From Verrucomicrobiota bacterium (GTDB lineage Bacteria > Verrucomicrobiota > Verrucomicrobiia > Chthoniobacterales > Terrimicrobiaceae), in the NCBI GenBank assembly GCA_009886045.1, contig VFJO01000109.1, forward strand, positions 1 to 34,986: a DNA stretch of 34,986 bases, written 5' to 3'. This document shows, one piece after another, positions 5,907 to 13,920 of the stretch. The first letter of the stretch is position 1, and each line of letters begins with the position of its first letter. The translations under genes and the position numbers were made by a program. The notes beneath the pieces were generated by a model that was not told the origin of the DNA, made no database searches, and worked only from the letters and a program-made list of their open reading frames with translations.

Positions 5907-8477
5907 TTGATCTCCGCTCAGCGACATGGAAGATTCCCCGTCATAAGCAAAGAATATTACAGTTGGGAAAAACAGGCGGCGGTAGATAGAAAACCACTCT
6001 ACGCCCGTAAAATCGTATGGGTGCCGCTCGCAGTTTTTGCAGTCGGTGTTTTGACAGCGTGGATCGCATTCGGCGTACTCACACAAAAATACGAGGTGAG
6101 AGCTGAAGAATTCGACCTCAAACAGGTGAGCGAGATGGAGTCGGCTTCCGTCCTTTTCGACCGCAAGGGCCGCGAGTTTGGAAAGCTCTTCATTCAAAAT
6201 CGGCAACCTGTCCCCTTCGACCGCTTGCCGCCTTCGCTTGTGAAGGCTGTAATTGCCGCAGAGGACAACCGATTCTATGACCACGACGGCGTTGATTACA
6301 TGGGTATCTTTCGCGCCGCTCTCACCAACTACCGCAAGGGCCGCATTGCCCAAGGTGCCAGTACGGTTACTCAGCAACTTGCCCGCAATTCCTTCGAGCT
6401 GCGCGAGCGCACCTACGAGCGCAAGTTGGTGGAACTTTATCTCTCCTGGCGCATCGAAAAAAACTTCAGCAAAAAGGAAATCATGGAGCACTATTTGAAC
6501 CGCGTCTATTTTGGTAGCGGTTTCTACGGCGCAGAGGCCGCCTCCCAAGGGTACTTTGGTAAAAATGCGATCGATATGTCCCTCGGTCAGTGCGCCACAC
6601 TCGCCGGTCTCCTCAAGAGCCCTCAAGCTCTCTCTCCCTTTAACAATCCCAAAGACTCCACAGAATCCCGCAACTTTGTTCTCGGCCGCATGCGTGAACT
6701 CGGATTCATCACACGCAAACAATACGACGAGGAATGTGCCTCTCCGCTTGGAACAGTGCAGCGCACAAATCCCTTTAAAGTCAGCTATGCCATTGAGCTG
6801 ATCCGCCAGCAAGTCATCAAGGCGCTGGGCTTTGAGCGCGCCATGAACGGTGGGTACCGCATCGACACGACATTGGATACCGATCTTCAGAAAGCTGCGG
6901 ACCGGGCCACGCGGGAGGTTTTGTTAAAAGTCGAGCAACAACCGGGCTATAATCACCCGACCTTCGAGCAATATCGGGCGGCTACCAAGAAAATCGAAGA
7001 AGCGATCAATCGTGGCAACATGTCCGTCAAAATGCCTGAGCCGAAATACCTCCAAGGGGCTGCCCTCGTTGTAGAAAACACAGCAGGCGGAATTCTCGCC
7101 CTCACTGGGGGACGCGATTTCCGACATAGTGAATACAACCGCGCCCTCCAAGGAACTCGTCCCGTTGGCACAGCATTCACTCCACTTGTTTTTGCATCGG
7201 CCTACGAGTCCGGAATTTTTCCCGGTGAGATTGTTCAGGATGCCTGCATAGACAATCGCTACGTGATGGTCGGGGGTGAGGCGGGTCTCCTCGGCGAGTG
7301 GGGCGTCGAGATTGAAGAAAACGAATACGAGGGTCCTATGACGACTCGCGATGCGCTTGTCAAAGGCAAGAACGCAGCTGCCGTGCGCCTTGGAATGCAG
7401 GTCGGCTTGGATGCTGTCAAAAAAACCGCCGCAGCCGCCGGCGTAACTTCTCCACTCCGAGATTACTCGAACACCTTTCTTGGAAGCAGCGAACTCAGCC
7501 TCGATGAGCTTGTGCTTGCCTACACCATGTTTCCCAATGTTGGCCAGCGTCCAGCGGATCTCTACATCATCCAGACGATCCGCGAATCCAACGGGGAGAC
7601 GATTTTTAAAGCTCCCCGCAAACGCTATCGAGCCATTTCACCAGCGGCTGCCTATGAAACGCATTCGGTGCTCAGCGATTTCATGCAACGTGGCGTTGGT
7701 TCCCTCGGCCAAAAAAAATTCGGCCTCGGTCCATTTCCTGCCGCTGGAAAGTCAGGCACGGCCTATGGATTCACCGACACATATTTTATTGGCTACACGA
7801 ACGCTGTCACCTGTGGCGTGTGGGTTGGCTTTGACAAGCCTACTAAAATCTACCGAGGCGCCTTTGGTAAGGACCTTGCCCTTCCCATCTGGAGCCAAAT
7901 CATGAATGCATCTGTTCAAAGCTATCCGCCCCGCGAGGTCGAACGTCCATCGGGTCTTCAAGAGGTCGAAATCTGCCGTTCCTCCGGGCTCCTCGCCACG
8001 CCACGTTGCTCGGCCAAGCCCGCCGATCCTGCTACGGTCGGACGCACAGGCGAGGGCAACACCTACAAGGAATTGGCCACCGAAAAACAGTTGCCCAAGA
8101 TCCCCTGCGACATCCATGGCGGGGGAGTACGCACCTATGCGAAGGAATTCGACGACGTTGACTGGCCGCGCGCAGCTACTGCGATCGATCTTACCAAAAT
8201 CCGACCCGTCGCCGTAACTTCGCTGCCGCTTGTCGGGTTCAACGACATTTACCGATCCGTCCGTCCTGGCGCCGAATCCGAAAACGATAATGACATTCCC
8301 GTCGCCAAGGCCGTACCCGTGAACATGCTCCCCACCTCTGCCGCTGCCAGTGCCCCTCCTGCCGCGATATTTGGAGAAGTGGAAATCCGCCGAGCCGAGC
8401 CCGTCAAATCTCAGACCGCTCCCATAGAACAACCCGCCATCGAGGCCCCGCCGCCTGCGGCGATTGATTTCTTCTAA
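5907..8477 (+). CDS. Class A penicillin-binding protein (PBP1A-like) with degenerate transpeptidase motifs
   Basis: 856 residues from a TTG start; no ATG or GTG before the membrane helix fits. There is one transmembrane helix near residues 36-57. The GT51 glycosyltransferase domain (about 80-250) is intact: catalytic Glu119 in AAEDNRFYDHDG, GASTVTQQ at 150-157, then KKEIMEHYLNRVYFG. The family polymerises lipid II glycan strands in the periplasm. The transpeptidase domain (about 385-650) retains the fold and the KSG motif (615-617), but the nucleophile motif SxxK reads Thr422-Ala-Phe-Thr425 and SxN reads Gly487-Lys-Asn. Cross-linking activity is therefore doubtful, while glycan polymerisation should remain. 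The tail after residue 750 is Pro/Ala-rich. It is followed within 12 bases by the PotA-like gene. Confidence 0.9.
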   Translation: MISAQRHGRFPVISKEYYSWEKQAAVDRKPLYARKIVWVPLAVFAVGVLTAWIAFGVLTQKYEVRAEEFDLKQVSEMESASVLFDRKGREFGKLFIQNRQPVPFDRLPPSLVKAVIAAEDNRFYDHDGVDYMGIFRAALTNYRKGRIAQGASTVTQQLARNSFELRERTYERKLVELYLSWRIEKNFSKKEIMEHYLNRVYFGSGFYGAEAASQGYFGKNAIDMSLGQCATLAGLLKSPQALSPFNNPKDSTESRNFVLGRMRELGFITRKQYDEECASPLGTVQRTNPFKVSYAIELIRQQVIKALGFERAMNGGYRIDTTLDTDLQKAADRATREVLLKVEQQPGYNHPTFEQYRAATKKIEEAINRGNMSVKMPEPKYLQGAALVVENTAGGILALTGGRDFRHSEYNRALQGTRPVGTAFTPLVFASAYESGIFPGEIVQDACIDNRYVMVGGEAGLLGEWGVEIEENEYEGPMTTRDALVKGKNAAAVRLGMQVGLDAVKKTAAAAGVTSPLRDYSNTFLGSSELSLDELVLAYTMFPNVGQRPADLYIIQTIRESNGETIFKAPRKRYRAISPAAAYETHSVLSDFMQRGVGSLGQKKFGLGPFPAAGKSGTAYGFTDTYFIGYTNAVTCGVWVGFDKPTKIYRGAFGKDLALPIWSQIMNASVQSYPPREVERPSGLQEVEICRSSGLLATPRCSAKPADPATVGRTGEGNTYKELATEKQLPKIPCDIHGGGVRTYAKEFDDVDWPRAATAIDLTKIRPVAVTSLPLVGFNDIYRSVRPGAESENDNDIPVAKAVPVNMLPTSAAASAPPAAIFGEVEIRRAEPVKSQTAPIEQPAIEAPPPAAIDFF

Positions 8478-8488
8478 AAGTGCCAGCG

Positions 8489-9646
8489 ATGGTTGAACTC
8501 CTACACGTGACGAAGCGCTTTGGAACTCACGAAGCCTTGTTGGATGCGAGTTTTGAAATCAAGGCCGGTGAGTTCATGACATTCCTCGGCCCCTCGGGGT
8601 GCGGCAAGACGACCTGCCTGCGCCTCATCAGCGGATTCGACACGCCGACTTCCGGACAAATCTTCATCGACGGCAAGGACGTGACGATGGATCCACCCTA
8701 CCGACGTGACGTGAATCAGGTTTTCCAAAATTACGCCCTCTTCCCCCACCTGAGCATTTACGAGAATATCGCCTTCGGGCTGCGAATGAAACGTGTGGCT
8801 CCCGCAGATATCACTCGTCGGGTCGAACGCGTCGTGCAAATGACCTCGCTCACCGATTATGTGGACCGCAAGCCAGCCCAAATGTCAGGTGGCCAGCGCC
8901 AACGCGTCGCCTTGGCCCGAGCGATCGTCTGTGAACCGAAGGTCCTCCTTCTAGACGAACCTCTCAGCGCACTCGACGCCAAGCTTCGCACCCAAATGCG
9001 CATGGAACTCAAGCAGCTCCAAAAAAAACTTGGAATCACCTTCATTTATGTGACCCACGACCAAGAGGAGGCTCTCACCATGAGCGACCGTGTGGCAGTT
9101 ATCAACGCAGGCCGGATCGAGCAAATCGGCACCGTGAACGAAATCTACTACAAACCCGCCACCCGCTTTGTGGCCTCGTTTATTGGAGATACAAACATTG
9201 TTGAAGCGGAAATCCTGCAGTCCGATTCCGGAAAACTCCTCTGCCGAGTCGAGGGCGGGCTGGAACTAAAAATCAATCAACCCGACACCAAGCCGACGTC
9301 TAGGCTTCTTCTCTCTCTGCGTCCCGAAAAAATCCGACTCCACCGCACCGATTCAGGAGGCCTAAACTGCTTCCCTTGTCGAATCGCGATGGAAACCTTC
9401 AAAGGTGCCATGGACGAATTCACTCTCGTCACCACCAGTGGACTCGAGCTCGGAGCGATCCTCGCCAATGACGGCACCCCCGGAGAAGATTTCCACGAAG
9501 GCGATCAGGTTTTCGCAAGTATTCAGCCTGAAGATATCCACATCGTCGCAGAGAGACCTTTTTCTCATGCACTGCCGCCTAATAGATCAAATCGCGACAG
9601 CTCACTGCGCATTTCTGTTCAAAAAAAAGCTCAAAAAAAGTTTTGA
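8489..9646 (+). CDS. ABC transporter ATP-binding protein, PotA/CUT1-like
   Basis: 385 residues from ATG 8489; a GTG at 8480 would add three residues. The nucleotide-binding domain is complete: Walker A GPSGCGKTT (34-42), Q-loop VFQNYALFPH, signature MSGGQRQR (from about 132), Walker B VLLLDEP (152-158), and switch His in YVTHDQEEA. The C-terminal part (about 235-360) is a TOBE-like regulatory region. Overall it resembles PotA (spermidine/putrescine) and related importers of polyamines, iron or sugars. No permease or binding-protein gene is adjacent: upstream is the PBP gene and downstream an outer-membrane protein. It may energise a transporter encoded elsewhere, so the substrate is unknown. 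Confidence 0.85.
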   Translation: MVELLHVTKRFGTHEALLDASFEIKAGEFMTFLGPSGCGKTTCLRLISGFDTPTSGQIFIDGKDVTMDPPYRRDVNQVFQNYALFPHLSIYENIAFGLRMKRVAPADITRRVERVVQMTSLTDYVDRKPAQMSGGQRQRVALARAIVCEPKVLLLDEPLSALDAKLRTQMRMELKQLQKKLGITFIYVTHDQEEALTMSDRVAVINAGRIEQIGTVNEIYYKPATRFVASFIGDTNIVEAEILQSDSGKLLCRVEGGLELKINQPDTKPTSRLLLSLRPEKIRLHRTDSGGLNCFPCRIAMETFKGAMDEFTLVTTSGLELGAILANDGTPGEDFHEGDQVFASIQPEDIHIVAERPFSHALPPNRSNRDSSLRISVQKKAQKKF

Positions 9647-9670
9647 CCTGAGTTTTCAATGAGATACATC
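9643..9670 (+). promoter_or_regulatory. Possible sigma-70 promoter of the outer-membrane protein gene
   Basis: TTGACC (9643-9648) and TACATC (9665-9670) are 16 bases apart. They overlap the end of the preceding gene and lie about 115 bases before the ATG at 9784, which would leave a long leader containing two hairpins. Confidence 0.35.
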
Positions 9671-9697
9671 TTGGCACAGATAGTGCTTGAGTAGTTT

Positions 9698-9783
9698 TAA
9701 CCTCTGCATCAAGCAGGTTATCTCGGGATCAACCGGAAGGTGGTTCCCGCGAGAAAAAACAAACAACAAACAACCAAACAAAA
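9698..9783 (+). promoter_or_regulatory. Structured 5' leader: two hairpins plus an A/C-only ribosome entry tract
   Basis: Two abutting stem-loops are visible. The first, 9698-9720, pairs TAAC with GTTA and CTGC with GCAG around ATCAA. The second, 9721-9754, pairs TCTCG with CGAGA and AACC with GGTT. They are followed at 9755-9783 by 29 bases containing only A and C, running to the ATG with no Shine-Dalgarno sequence. Such unstructured tracts are compatible with S1-assisted initiation; the hairpins may stabilise the mRNA or regulate translation. The function is inferred. Confidence 0.45.
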
Positions 9784-10632
9784 ATGAAATTAAACAAATC
9801 GATTGTTGCTCTCACGAGCCTTGTGGCCTTTGCTGCCACTCCGCTCTTCGCTGGAACCGGTAAAACCTTCAAAGAAATCGTGGTGGTCGAAGAGGAAGAA
9901 TCCTCTTGGTACAACGCTGCTCTCAGCACTGGTTGGGACAGCCTCTACATGTTCCGTGGCACTAACGTGCTTCGTTCCGGAGGCTACGGCTCCAGCCTTT
10001 ATTGGACTGATGCCAGCTTCACTTGGAATATCTCCGAAAACGACTTCCTGACCCTTGGTGGCTGGAATGCTTTTGGTCTTGGCCAAGGCACCTCCTACAA
10101 AGAATTCGATGCGTACGCGAATTATGTGCACACCTTCGGCGACCTCGCTGTCGGCCTCGGCTACACATTTTATCTAGTGTATCCCAATGGTTCAAACCTC
10201 TACGCTAACGAGTTGAACGCCTCAGTTGCGTATACTATGGACCTCGGGTTCATGACTTTGACCCCTTCGGCAAAGTACTACTTCAACCTTGGTCCTGATA
10301 ATGACACTGCCAGCGGTAATGGACTTGTGGAGTTGGCCAGCAGCTATCTCGATCTTCGTTTGAACGGCAGCATTCCGGTCGTCAAAGATGTCGTATCCAT
10401 TGATCCTTGGGCGGCCTTTGGACTCAACTTCGGATACAATACCGAAAATGCAGATGGTGAGGAGTTCGATGGTGCAAACAACGTCGAGTTCGGTATTGCA
10501 GTTCCTGTTAAAGTAAACGAAGTCATCACAATCTCCGGATATGGAGCCTACAACTACGCCTTTGAAAATCTCTGGGGCACAACTCAGCCCAGCACTTTCT
10601 GGGGCGGTGCGAAAGTTACCTTCGCGTTCTAA
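9784..10632 (+). CDS. Outer-membrane beta-barrel protein (TorF-like putative porin)
   Basis: 282 residues. The N-terminus is a clear signal peptide: KLNK, a hydrophobic core to about residue 20, and cleavage after LFA. The mature protein is acidic, aromatic-rich and built of alternating short strands, with WYNAALSTGWDSLYMFRG at the start, repeated G-Y/F-aromatic strands, and a final VTFAF ending in Phe, the classic outer-membrane assembly signal. It resembles TorF-type putative porins with unknown cargo. Single gene: a structured leader precedes it and a strong terminator follows at 10657-10687. The A/C-only leader and lack of a ribosome-binding site suggest a highly expressed gene. Confidence 0.8.
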   Translation: MKLNKSIVALTSLVAFAATPLFAGTGKTFKEIVVVEEEESSWYNAALSTGWDSLYMFRGTNVLRSGGYGSSLYWTDASFTWNISENDFLTLGGWNAFGLGQGTSYKEFDAYANYVHTFGDLAVGLGYTFYLVYPNGSNLYANELNASVAYTMDLGFMTLTPSAKYYFNLGPDNDTASGNGLVELASSYLDLRLNGSIPVVKDVVSIDPWAAFGLNFGYNTENADGEEFDGANNVEFGIAVPVKVNEVITISGYGAYNYAFENLWGTTQPSTFWGGAKVTFAF

Positions 10633-10656
10633 GATCGCTTAAAAATTCAACAAAAA

Positions 10657-10687
10657 GCCCCTTTCGTGCAAACGGAAGGGGTTTTTT
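10657..10687 (+). terminator. Rho-independent terminator after the outer-membrane protein gene
   Basis: A GC-rich stem (CCCCTT with AAGGGG, extended by CGT/ACG around a GCAA loop) at 10658-10681 is followed by six T residues. It ends at the stop of the opposite-strand cytochrome c gene. Confidence 0.9.
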
Positions 10688-11159
10688 ATTTCCCGCTGGG
10701 GAGAAGTTTGGAATTGGCGGTTTCCGCGCGCATCTTGGCAACATCCTCGGCAGCAACTTTGCGAGATTTGGGACTCCATGTGGTGAGGACGTAATTTAAA
10801 ACCTCGGCGATTTGTTCATCGTTCAAATCAGTGCGCCATGAGGGCATGATGCCATTATAGATTTTTCCATCGCGCTCCAGAGGGCCGCGTTTGCCAAGCA
10901 GCATCAGACGAATCAATTCCTCCGAAGGCCCAGCGAGGCGCGGCGAGTCCTGAAAAGGAGGGCAATTTCTTGGAATTCCCCCTCCATCCATTTGGTGGCA
11001 TGCCGTGCAGCGCGTCAGGTAAATATCCCGACCGGTAAGCGGTGTCGTGTCAACGGTGGAATTCGCAGACGGTCCGCACCCTGAAAGACTCAGCGCACAC
11101 AGCATCCCCACGTTAATCCGTGTCGAGCACTTCCCTCCGAACACGAAATATTTGGTCAC
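10686..11159 (-). CDS. Class I cytochrome c, probable lipoprotein
   Basis: About 157 residues with one heme site, CTACHQ (Cys51, Cys54, His55 from the chosen start), and a likely axial Met105 in GIMPSW. The heme domain ends with NDEQIAEVLNYVLTTW, typical of small c-type cytochromes. Before it lies LSLSGC, a good lipobox, suggesting a lipid-anchored periplasmic electron carrier. The start is uncertain: GTG at 11159 or 11144 gives a basic plus hydrophobic lipoprotein signal, ATG at 11198 gives an overlong one, and ATG at 11105 a very short one. The open frame continues into a dispersed repeat upstream, which should not be coding. It lies downstream of SCO1 in the same orientation and probably shares a transcript. 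Confidence 0.8.
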   Translation of the reverse strand: MTKYFVFGGKCSTRINVGMLCALSLSGCGPSANSTVDTTPLTGRDIYLTRCTACHQMDGGGIPRNCPPFQDSPRLAGPSEELIRLMLLGKRGPLERDGKIYNGIMPSWRTDLNDEQIAEVLNYVLTTWSPKSRKVAAEDVAKMRAETANSKLLPSGK

Positions 11160-11249
11160 AGAGACAACAAAGGGACAATTTGTCATGAAGTTTTTCATAA
11201 AGATCACCAGATCATCTCCTCTGTGAACTCTGTGTCCTCTGTGGTCAAT
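11154..11249. repeat. Dispersed CACAGAG-type intergenic repeat, inverted arms
   Basis: On the minus strand from 11249, the sequence reads ATTGACCACAGAGGACACAG and continues AGTTCACAGAGGAG. A related, opposite-facing arm, GGTCACAGAGACAACAAAGG, lies at 11154-11173. This ACCACAGAGGACACAGAG style of repeat occurs between genes in many environmental bacteria and often produces false open frames of the DHRGHRVHRG kind, which is seen here. It supplies the TGA stop of the SCO1 gene and reaches the start region of the cytochrome c gene. Confidence 0.6.
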
Positions 11250-11910
11250 CTTTCCCCTGCGGCAAACCCAACACGCGGCGTATATCCCCCGCCATGGCCT
11301 CCGTATTCGCAAGTTGGTCCATTTTATAAACCAAGCGCAGATTCCCCTCGGGATCAATCAGGTAGGTGCTTGTGGAGTGGTCGATCAGGTAGTCATCCTT
11401 GCCCTGAGGTCCCTTGGAATCCTTGCGGTAAAAGGCGCCATAGGCCCGCGCTGTATTGCCTATCAGTTCCGGAGAGCCAGTGAGACCAGTAAATTTCTCG
11501 TCGAACATCGGCAGGTATTTTTTGAGGTCGAAAATATCATCCCGTTCGTCCACACTTACAAATACGACATGCACGCGATCCCTTGTGCCTTCGGGCAAGG
11601 CGCGCCGTGCCGCGGCAAGGCTTGCCAGCGAGTTCGGGCAGATATTTGGGCAGCAGGTGAAGCCAAAATTCAGCAGCACCAGATTGCCGCGCTGGTCCGC
11701 GAGACGAAATGGATTCCCATTCTGGTCGGTGAGTTCGAACGGATAGGCGGCCCTCGATGGCTCGAGACTTTCCCCAAACCAATCGGCATCATTCGACTTC
11801 GAAGATTCTATTCCAGCAATTACCAGAATCGCGCACCCAACTAGAACCGCTAGCGCCAGCGTAAGTCGCATTCCTGCGCGGCGGGGGGGGCGAGCAGGAA
11901 GCTCAGACAT
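11245..11910 (-). CDS. SCO1/SenC family copper chaperone
   Basis: 221 residues. An N-terminal membrane anchor (about residues 15-34) precedes a thioredoxin-like periplasmic domain. The copper-binding CxxxC motif is Cys87-Pro-Asn-Ile-Cys91, and the third ligand is His178 in LIDHSTSTYLID. FVSVDERDD matches the usual ISVDPERD segment. The family delivers copper to the CuA site of cytochrome c oxidase or maintains its thiols. The downstream cytochrome c and the DUF420-like fragment at the window's left end support a respiratory role. Its start overlaps the end of rpe by eight bases, and its stop lies inside a dispersed repeat. Confidence 0.92.
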   Translation of the reverse strand: MSELPARPPRRAGMRLTLALAVLVGCAILVIAGIESSKSNDADWFGESLEPSRAAYPFELTDQNGNPFRLADQRGNLVLLNFGFTCCPNICPNSLASLAAARRALPEGTRDRVHVVFVSVDERDDIFDLKKYLPMFDEKFTGLTGSPELIGNTARAYGAFYRKDSKGPQGKDDYLIDHSTSTYLIDPEGNLRLVYKMDQLANTEAMAGDIRRVLGLPQGKD

Positions 11911-12559
11911 TTTTCAGTAACCGTATTTCCTCGGCGGCATCCTGCGCGCGGAAAACTGATGTTCCGGCCACGAGCAAGTTGGCTCCGCTTCGAACGGCAT
12001 CAGCAGCGGTTTTAACATTGATGCCACCATCAACCTCGATGTGGAAATCAAACGCCCCTGCCTCACGCCAAGCTGCCGCCTCGGCGACCTTGTCCAGCAT
12101 CAAGGTCAGGAACGGTTGCCCTCCAAAACCAGGGTTCACTGTCATAATCAAAAGAATATCAAACTGCCCGAGGAACGGCTTGACCATTTCAACAGGCGTC
12201 GGTGGACTGACGGCAAGTCCGGCCAGAAGCCCCGCATCACGCACAGTCGCTAGGGTTTTCGAGACATCATGGTCGGCCTCGACATGCGAGGTGATCGAGC
12301 TCGCCATCGGAAGAAAGCGCGGAAGATAGTGGTCGGGACGCTTGATCATCAAGTGCACATCGAGCGGCAGATGCGTGTGGCGCGAGGCCGCTTCCACGAA
12401 GGCCGGACCGAAGGAAATGTTATCCACAAAATGGCCATCCATCACATCGCAGTGAATCCAATCTGCGCCGGCTTGGGTGACGCGTTCCACCTCCGCACCG
12501 AGGCGGCTAAAGTCACAAGCTAAAAGAGACGGTGCAATGATGGTTTTGCGTAGAGGCAT
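11903..12559 (-). CDS. rpe: Ribulose-phosphate 3-epimerase
   Basis: 218 residues from ATG 12559, the normal family length; upstream in-frame starts run antisense through tadA and are rejected. It is a TIM barrel with metal ligands His36 and Asp38 in IHCDVMDGHFV and His69 in LDVHLM, the NPGFGGQ loop, and a late Asp in VDGGIN. It interconverts ribulose-5-phosphate and xylulose-5-phosphate in the pentose phosphate and Calvin pathways. Its end overlaps the SCO1 gene, suggesting a common transcript without an obvious functional link. It is divergent from tadA with 22 bases between start codons. Confidence 0.95.
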   Translation of the reverse strand: MPLRKTIIAPSLLACDFSRLGAEVERVTQAGADWIHCDVMDGHFVDNISFGPAFVEAASRHTHLPLDVHLMIKRPDHYLPRFLPMASSITSHVEADHDVSKTLATVRDAGLLAGLAVSPPTPVEMVKPFLGQFDILLIMTVNPGFGGQPFLTLMLDKVAEAAAWREAGAFDFHIEVDGGINVKTAADAVRSGANLLVAGTSVFRAQDAAEEIRLLKNV

Positions 12560-12581
12560 GGAGTTGACATACCTTGCTGGT

Positions 12582-13184
12582 ATGGAATTTGCCAGCGACG
12601 AATACTTCATGCGCGAAGCGCTCAGACAAGCCCGCCGCGCGTACGCTGCCGATGAGGTGCCGTGCGGTGCAATCATCGTGCGCGAGGGCGAAATCATTGC
12701 CCGGGCGTGGAACCAGGTGGAGATGCTCAAAGATGCTACCGCGCATGCGGAAATGCTCGCCATCACTCAAGCTGAGGCGGCGTTGGAGGACTGGCGCCTC
12801 ACCGACTGCGATCTCTACGTCACCAAGGAACCTTGCCCCATGTGCGCCGGAGCCGTCGTTCACACAAGACTTCGCCGTGTTATTTTTGGCTGCCCAGACC
12901 CTCGGGGCGGGGGGGCTGGGGGATTAGTGAATATTCTCCAAATGCCGCAGCTCAATCACCGCTGCCTCATCACCTCGGGTATTCTTGCTGAGGAATGCGC
13001 CGCGCTTCTGCGCGATTTTTTCCGAGCCAAACGTGGGAGCGGCCCAGGATTGCTGAAGTTGACCACAACCGAGTGCGAGGGTATGCGCGAGGTAGAGCAA
13101 CCGGAGGTTGGCCCGCAGGGCGAGACGAGCTGGAGCGAGCGAGTCAAAGGAAACACCGAAGGCTCAGAGGAGGCGGGGATATGA
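12582..13184 (+). CDS. tadA: tRNA adenosine(34) deaminase
   Basis: 200 residues from ATG 12582; earlier in-frame starts overlap rpe. Zinc deaminase motifs are complete: His55-Ala-Glu57 in ATAHAEMLA, and Cys85-Pro-Met-Cys88 in EPCPMCAGA. GCPDPRGGGAGGLVNIL matches the TadA loop after the active site. It should convert A34 to inosine in tRNA-Arg(ACG). The last 40 or so residues, after FFRAKRG, are polar, Glu/Gly-rich and not part of the usual fold; they overlap the ribosome-binding region of the next gene and may be a lineage-specific tail. The stop overlaps the next start (ATGA). Confidence 0.92.
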   Translation: MEFASDEYFMREALRQARRAYAADEVPCGAIIVREGEIIARAWNQVEMLKDATAHAEMLAITQAEAALEDWRLTDCDLYVTKEPCPMCAGAVVHTRLRRVIFGCPDPRGGGAGGLVNILQMPQLNHRCLITSGILAEECAALLRDFFRAKRGSGPGLLKLTTTECEGMREVEQPEVGPQGETSWSERVKGNTEGSEEAGI

Positions 13185-13849
13185 AGAGTCTTTCGACGAT
13201 TCCTTTCGAAACGTTTCCTGCTTTGGATGCGCTCCCCACAGTCCGAGCTGTTTTTTTGCAACGTGCGCCAGGGTTGGACGTCAAAACCGACCGCGAAACC
13301 GCTTTGCAGCGTCTGGCTGGAATCCAGCGGGAGGCCTTGGATGTGCTTGGGTTTGCGGAGATGCAGCTAGCAAAGGCGAGCCAGATTCATAGCGCGAAGG
13401 TTAAGCGCATATCCAGTTCTGATACCTTTCCAGTGCCGGACTGCGATGCCCTTGTCACCACGGAACCCAATCTCTGCCTTGGTATCTATGTGGCGGACTG
13501 CGCAGCCGTCTTTGTCGCTGACCGCCATGGCCGGGGAATCGCGCTCGCACACTCTGGACGGAAAGGAACCGAACTGGGTATCGTTCCCAAAGCAATTGCT
13601 GCACTCTGCGAGGCTACTGGAGCAGATGCACAAGATCTCATCGTGCAAGTCTGCCCCTGCATTCGGCCACCGAATTACGAAGTCGATTTTGCTGCAGAGA
13701 TCCTCTCACAGGCCGCCGAGGCGGGAGTTCGAGAAATCCACGACTGCGGCACTTGTACCGCTTCCAATCTGCAAAAGTATTACTCCTATCGAAAAGAGCA
13801 GGGCCAAACGGGGCGCTTGTTGGCAGCTCTGGTGCTGAAGGGATTTTAA
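13181..13849 (+). CDS. Laccase-domain (YfiH/Cu-oxidase_4) protein
   Basis: 222 residues from ATG 13181, preceded by a good Shine-Dalgarno AGGAGG and overlapping the tadA stop by four bases. Metal-site residues of the YfiH family are present: His70 in SQIHSAKV, Cys107 in VADCAAVF, and His124 in LAHSGRKG (usually AHAGWRG). Family members have been described as purine nucleoside phosphorylases/adenosine deaminases and earlier as polyphenol oxidases; some act in cell-wall processes. Coupling to tadA may be only positional. The Trp-to-Arg change in the third motif is a small deviation. Confidence 0.88.
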   Translation: MKSLSTIPFETFPALDALPTVRAVFLQRAPGLDVKTDRETALQRLAGIQREALDVLGFAEMQLAKASQIHSAKVKRISSSDTFPVPDCDALVTTEPNLCLGIYVADCAAVFVADRHGRGIALAHSGRKGTELGIVPKAIAALCEATGADAQDLIVQVCPCIRPPNYEVDFAAEILSQAAEAGVREIHDCGTCTASNLQKYYSYRKEQGQTGRLLAALVLKGF

Positions 13850-13920
13850 ACATCCGTTCCCGGCATCATCAGGAGCGGAATAGTTCGAAAGCTTACGGCT
13901 TTTGGGGTTAAGCTCAGTCG

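Noticed and set aside
11160-11357. Extended N-terminus of the cytochrome c frame
   Set aside because: It reads through a dispersed repeat (DHRGHRVHRG artefact) and the SCO1 3' end; no signal peptide results.
12560-12766. Extended N-terminus of ribulose-phosphate epimerase
   Set aside because: It runs antisense through the tadA zinc-site coding region; the start at 12559 gives the normal family length.
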